DNA of 64,000 nucleotides from Eudorina sp. 2006-703-Eu-15 (Eukaryota > Chlorophyta > Chlorophyceae > Chlamydomonadales > Volvocaceae): contig BDSI01000171.1 in NCBI GenBank assembly GCA_003117195.1, forward strand, positions 62,001-126,000. The letters are read 5' to 3'. The position numbers and the translations under genes are program-made. A model generated the notes under the pieces. It ran no database searches and was not told the origin of the DNA. It saw nothing but the letters and a program-made list of their open reading frames with translations. Shown here in pieces: positions 61,268-64,000 of this stretch. Position 1 is the stretch's first letter. Each line of letters opens with the position of its first letter.

Positions 61268-63043
61268 ATTCCAGCGGGAAATCATCAGCGCGCAGCGCCG
61301 TGATAATCTTTACACCTTGTGTGGGACATTAACCAGATTCACGTTGGCAGCTCGCTGTGCAGCTGGAAGGCGGTAGTGCGTCAGCTGGAGACAGCTTCCA
61401 GGTCTCGCATTACTCAGGTCCCGCACCGGCAAAGTCCACCGTTGTTCGTGGGGTTGCAGCCGGCAGTGCCCTCCGCAGGGAGGTTGGCGAGCAGGCAAAC
61501 CTAAGTCTTATGGCATGCGTTTCAGAATGCTGAATGGGAGGTGCAAGGGGGTCAGTGTCGTGGGGGCAGCTGTAAGCCGCAGCGTAAAGCGCAGCTGTGC
61601 AGTGGCGGACGCAGGCGCAGAGACAGGGGTTGGCAGATGCGCACCGAGGTCAGCTGCAATTGACAGCGCCCGGAAGCCGATGTTGGTATGCGGGAGACAG
61701 TTGTTGGAAACGCGGAGAAGCAGGCTTTCGCAGCCAGCATCTTGTCTGTCATCAGCTTATGTGTGACTCAGCCGTGTTAGGTTGTCTTGACAGTGGCTTC
61801 CTGAATGAACTGCAGCCCCGCGGCATCGAGCAGCGCGCAGCTGTTCCCAGGTGAGTGCATGATGCGAAAATGCTCCGTCTTTGTTGATGTTGGGGGCCCA
61901 GATTGTCCGACGGCGCCGGGGTTTCACCAGACAGTTCTTTGCATGCCTTCTGCCGTTATCACTTGCCGTGCGTGTTCACCGATAAATCGGCGCATGTTCG
62001 ACATTCAGTGAGGGCGGGACCAACGCTTATGGATGGTGGCGTACATGTTGACCAATTTGTAACAGCTTTCGGGCGCTTTAACGGCAGCCCAGGTCCTGGC
62101 ATGTAATGCGCGATTTGCATAGAAATGTCTGCACGTTGCCGCGGACTGAATCATATCAGCCAGGTCAGCGATGCTGGACATGCCAGCACGGTCCGGTTTC
62201 ACAGGGTTTCACGGAGTTTAGCTTGCCCGCTCGGGCAACGTTGAGCCGTTCTCACGTTGTCTTGTTGGGAAGTGTGTTTTACTACATCAGAAAAACACAT
62301 CAGAAAAGGCTGTGCGGCGACGCCACCTATACAGGCTTATACCTAGACGCTTGACCGAAGAACCCAAATGACCCATGGGTCTTAACAGCGTGAGGCAACT
62401 TGCGTGGCAGGGTGGCTATCCAGCGCACTCGCAATTAATGTCCCAATTTCATATTGCAGTGGAACGACATTTTGCCGATAACGTTGACTCAGGTGGTGTG
62501 TGTGCCTCCCAACATGCTCCGTATTGTAAGCCTGTGAATCATTTTAGAGGTATAAGAAGGTGAACCTTTCCCAGGTCAAGCGAGTCCATGCATTGCAGCA
62601 CACAGCAAAGGGGCAGTCATTGTCAACAGGTTTACACGGGCCAAGAGATTTCAAAAGCGATGGAAAAATGTAAAAGTAGTGAATTCCAGAGCGAGGTGCT
62701 TACTTGAACATGTTAGTCAGGGCCTTGGCTGGTGCGTCAGGTGCATTTTCAGTTTGGATTGCAAGAAGCGCTGTGGGTACCAACTTGTTATCATAAGATT
62801 ATGAGTATTCATGACAAGCTTGAATTGGCTTTGGGCGATGCCATGTGATTGAGTGGAAGAAGCTGCTGCCGTATGCGTTCCTCTACAACCGTCTTTCCTT
62901 CAACAATTGCAACGTTACAATATTTGTTAAGCATCAATCCATGTAGAAGTCTCCATTGCAATATTTCTTTGCTTAAGCTCTGGTGAAACAACGGTGACTT
63001 CAACTTAATCAACATTGATTGTCAGCCTGGCGGCACCGGCGCC
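61268..63043. other. 3' UTR of the RRM gene and promoter of the CLC gene
   Basis: No supported gene on either strand; the open frames are short and unbiased. TGTAA occurs on the plus strand at 61571-61575, with later copies near 62056, 62525 and 62668. GC drops after about 62350, as expected near the promoter of the next gene. Confidence 0.5.
61571..61575 (+). terminator. TGTAA poly(A) signal candidate
   Basis: First TGTAA after the RRM gene stop, 304 bases downstream. Later copies could be used instead. Confidence 0.45.
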
Positions 63044-64000
63044 ATGGCCCAGCCGCAGGGAGAAGATGAAACGCCTATGTTAGGTAGAAGCGTGACGTTC
63101 GCGCGTAATCCGCCGCCAGCCAAGCCAAGCTATGAAGCAGGTCGTTCGTTCCTCTCAAAAGTTCTGGGCGCTAAGACCGCTCCGACTGGTCGTGTCTCCG
63201 AGTCCCTTGACTATGAGCCAATTCAGAACAAGCTCTTCTATGACCGGATGAAGTCGCGGAAAGAGGGGAAGAAGAAGCTCTATGGGTGAGGGTTGACGGC
63301 ATCGAGTACCACAAGGGTTGCGGTCTTGTGACGGGCTTCACCGACGTCCACCCGTGCGCAGGTACACTGGGCATACCCTCGCGAAAATGCTTGTGACTGC
63401 GGCCACTGGAATTGTTACGGGCTGCTTCGCGGTCGCCCTGACGAAGGCCTGCGGGGCCCTCACCGAGTGGAAGCTTGAGATTCTGGCGCACTCGATGGAA
63501 AAGGACGCGCCTGCCCGGATTTTGGTTTCTTTCCTTTGGTTCTGGCTTATCGGTGGCTGCCTGGTGACCCTGGCGACCGCGTTGGTACGTGGTTCCGTCC
63601 AACCCCCCGACCTCCCATGCCGACACCCCTGCCTCCCCGCGAGTGGTTATAACCGTTTGTGTCCTGCGCACGGCTCCTGTAGGTGCAATACTGGGCGCCT
63701 GCATCCGCCGGTGCTGGTGTGACCCTCGTCATGGCATACCTGAACGGCAATCATGTGCCAAACCTCCTTCGTTTCAACACACTTATCAGCAAGTTCGTGG
63801 GCACCGTCTGCGCCGTGAGCGCCGGCCTCCCTATGGGTCCCGAAGGTCCCATGGTTCACATCGGGGCGTGCGTGGCGTCAGTCATTACCTACATGGAATG
63901 CAGTAAGTCAACCGCGGGCGTTTTGGTGCGCACGCAAACTCCGTGGCTCCAAATCTCGTTTGGATTTCACGGGGAATACTGGACACTCTCAGCGCCGCTG
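63044..64000 (+). CDS. CLC-type chloride channel / anion transporter (3' end beyond window)
   Basis: Membrane anion channel or anion/proton exchanger of the CLC family. Exons seen: 63044-63285, 63362-63584, 63683-63902, with a donor GTAAGT following; the rest lies outside the window. All three junctions keep frame (about 228 residues visible). A hydrophilic cytosolic N-terminus (MAQPQGEDETPMLGRSVTF, SLDYEPIQN) resembles CLC-6/7-like and plant proteins. Membrane helices follow, from YTGHTLAKMLVTAATGIVTG and ILVSFLWFWLIGGCLVTLA. Exon 3 has AGAGVTLVMAYLNG at the place of the usual GSGIP filter motif, then TLISKFVGTVCAVSAGL and GPEGPMVHIGA with the gating glutamate Glu209. The filter serine position is Ala (166) and the following IP is VT, so ion selectivity cannot be assumed. 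Confidence 0.92.

Overview
The window is nuclear DNA of a volvocine green alga (Chlamydomonas/Gonium/Volvox group). The evidence is very high GC with strong G/C third positions, dense introns with GTGAGT/GTGCGG-type donors, long GC-rich simple repeats, the algal poly(A) signal TGTAA after several genes, and a large pherophorin, a wall/extracellular-matrix family typical of these algae. Gene models were assembled by eye from codon bias, splice sites, intron phase and recognisable protein motifs. Every splice junction quoted keeps the reading frame except where stated.

Layout, left to right: 1-134, tail of an unknown plus-strand gene; 958-2134, unresolved minus-strand exon candidates; 3200-7926 (+), plastid-targeted transaldolase, 8 exons; 7927-12327, no convincing gene, including an AT-rich island; 12328-22283 (+), giant pherophorin with a hydroxyproline-rich rod of about 1,150 codons, its signal-peptide exon not located; 24645-43980 (+), 25-exon gene for a coiled-coil protein of about 3,867 residues with no recognised family; 44737-57395 (-), complete 25-exon UPF2, the nonsense-mediated-decay scaffold, about 1,244 residues; 58180-59804 (-), mitochondrial calcium uniporter MCU, 6 exons; 60019-61267 (+), glycine-rich RRM protein, head to head with MCU; 63044-64000 (+), N-terminal part of a CLC-type chloride channel/transporter, cut by the window end.

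This is an ordinary eukaryotic neighbourhood of independent genes, not an operon or defence island. The functions are carbon metabolism in the plastid, matrix protein, RNA surveillance, RNA binding, mitochondrial calcium uptake and anion transport. The least explained element is the giant coiled-coil gene. Its exons are almost all flanked by phase-0 introns and three of its introns have GC-AG ends. The pherophorin rod shows five frame changes, at least four of them single missing C bases in C runs, which most likely reflect sequence errors but could mean a broken gene. Tandem repeats are abundant inside introns.
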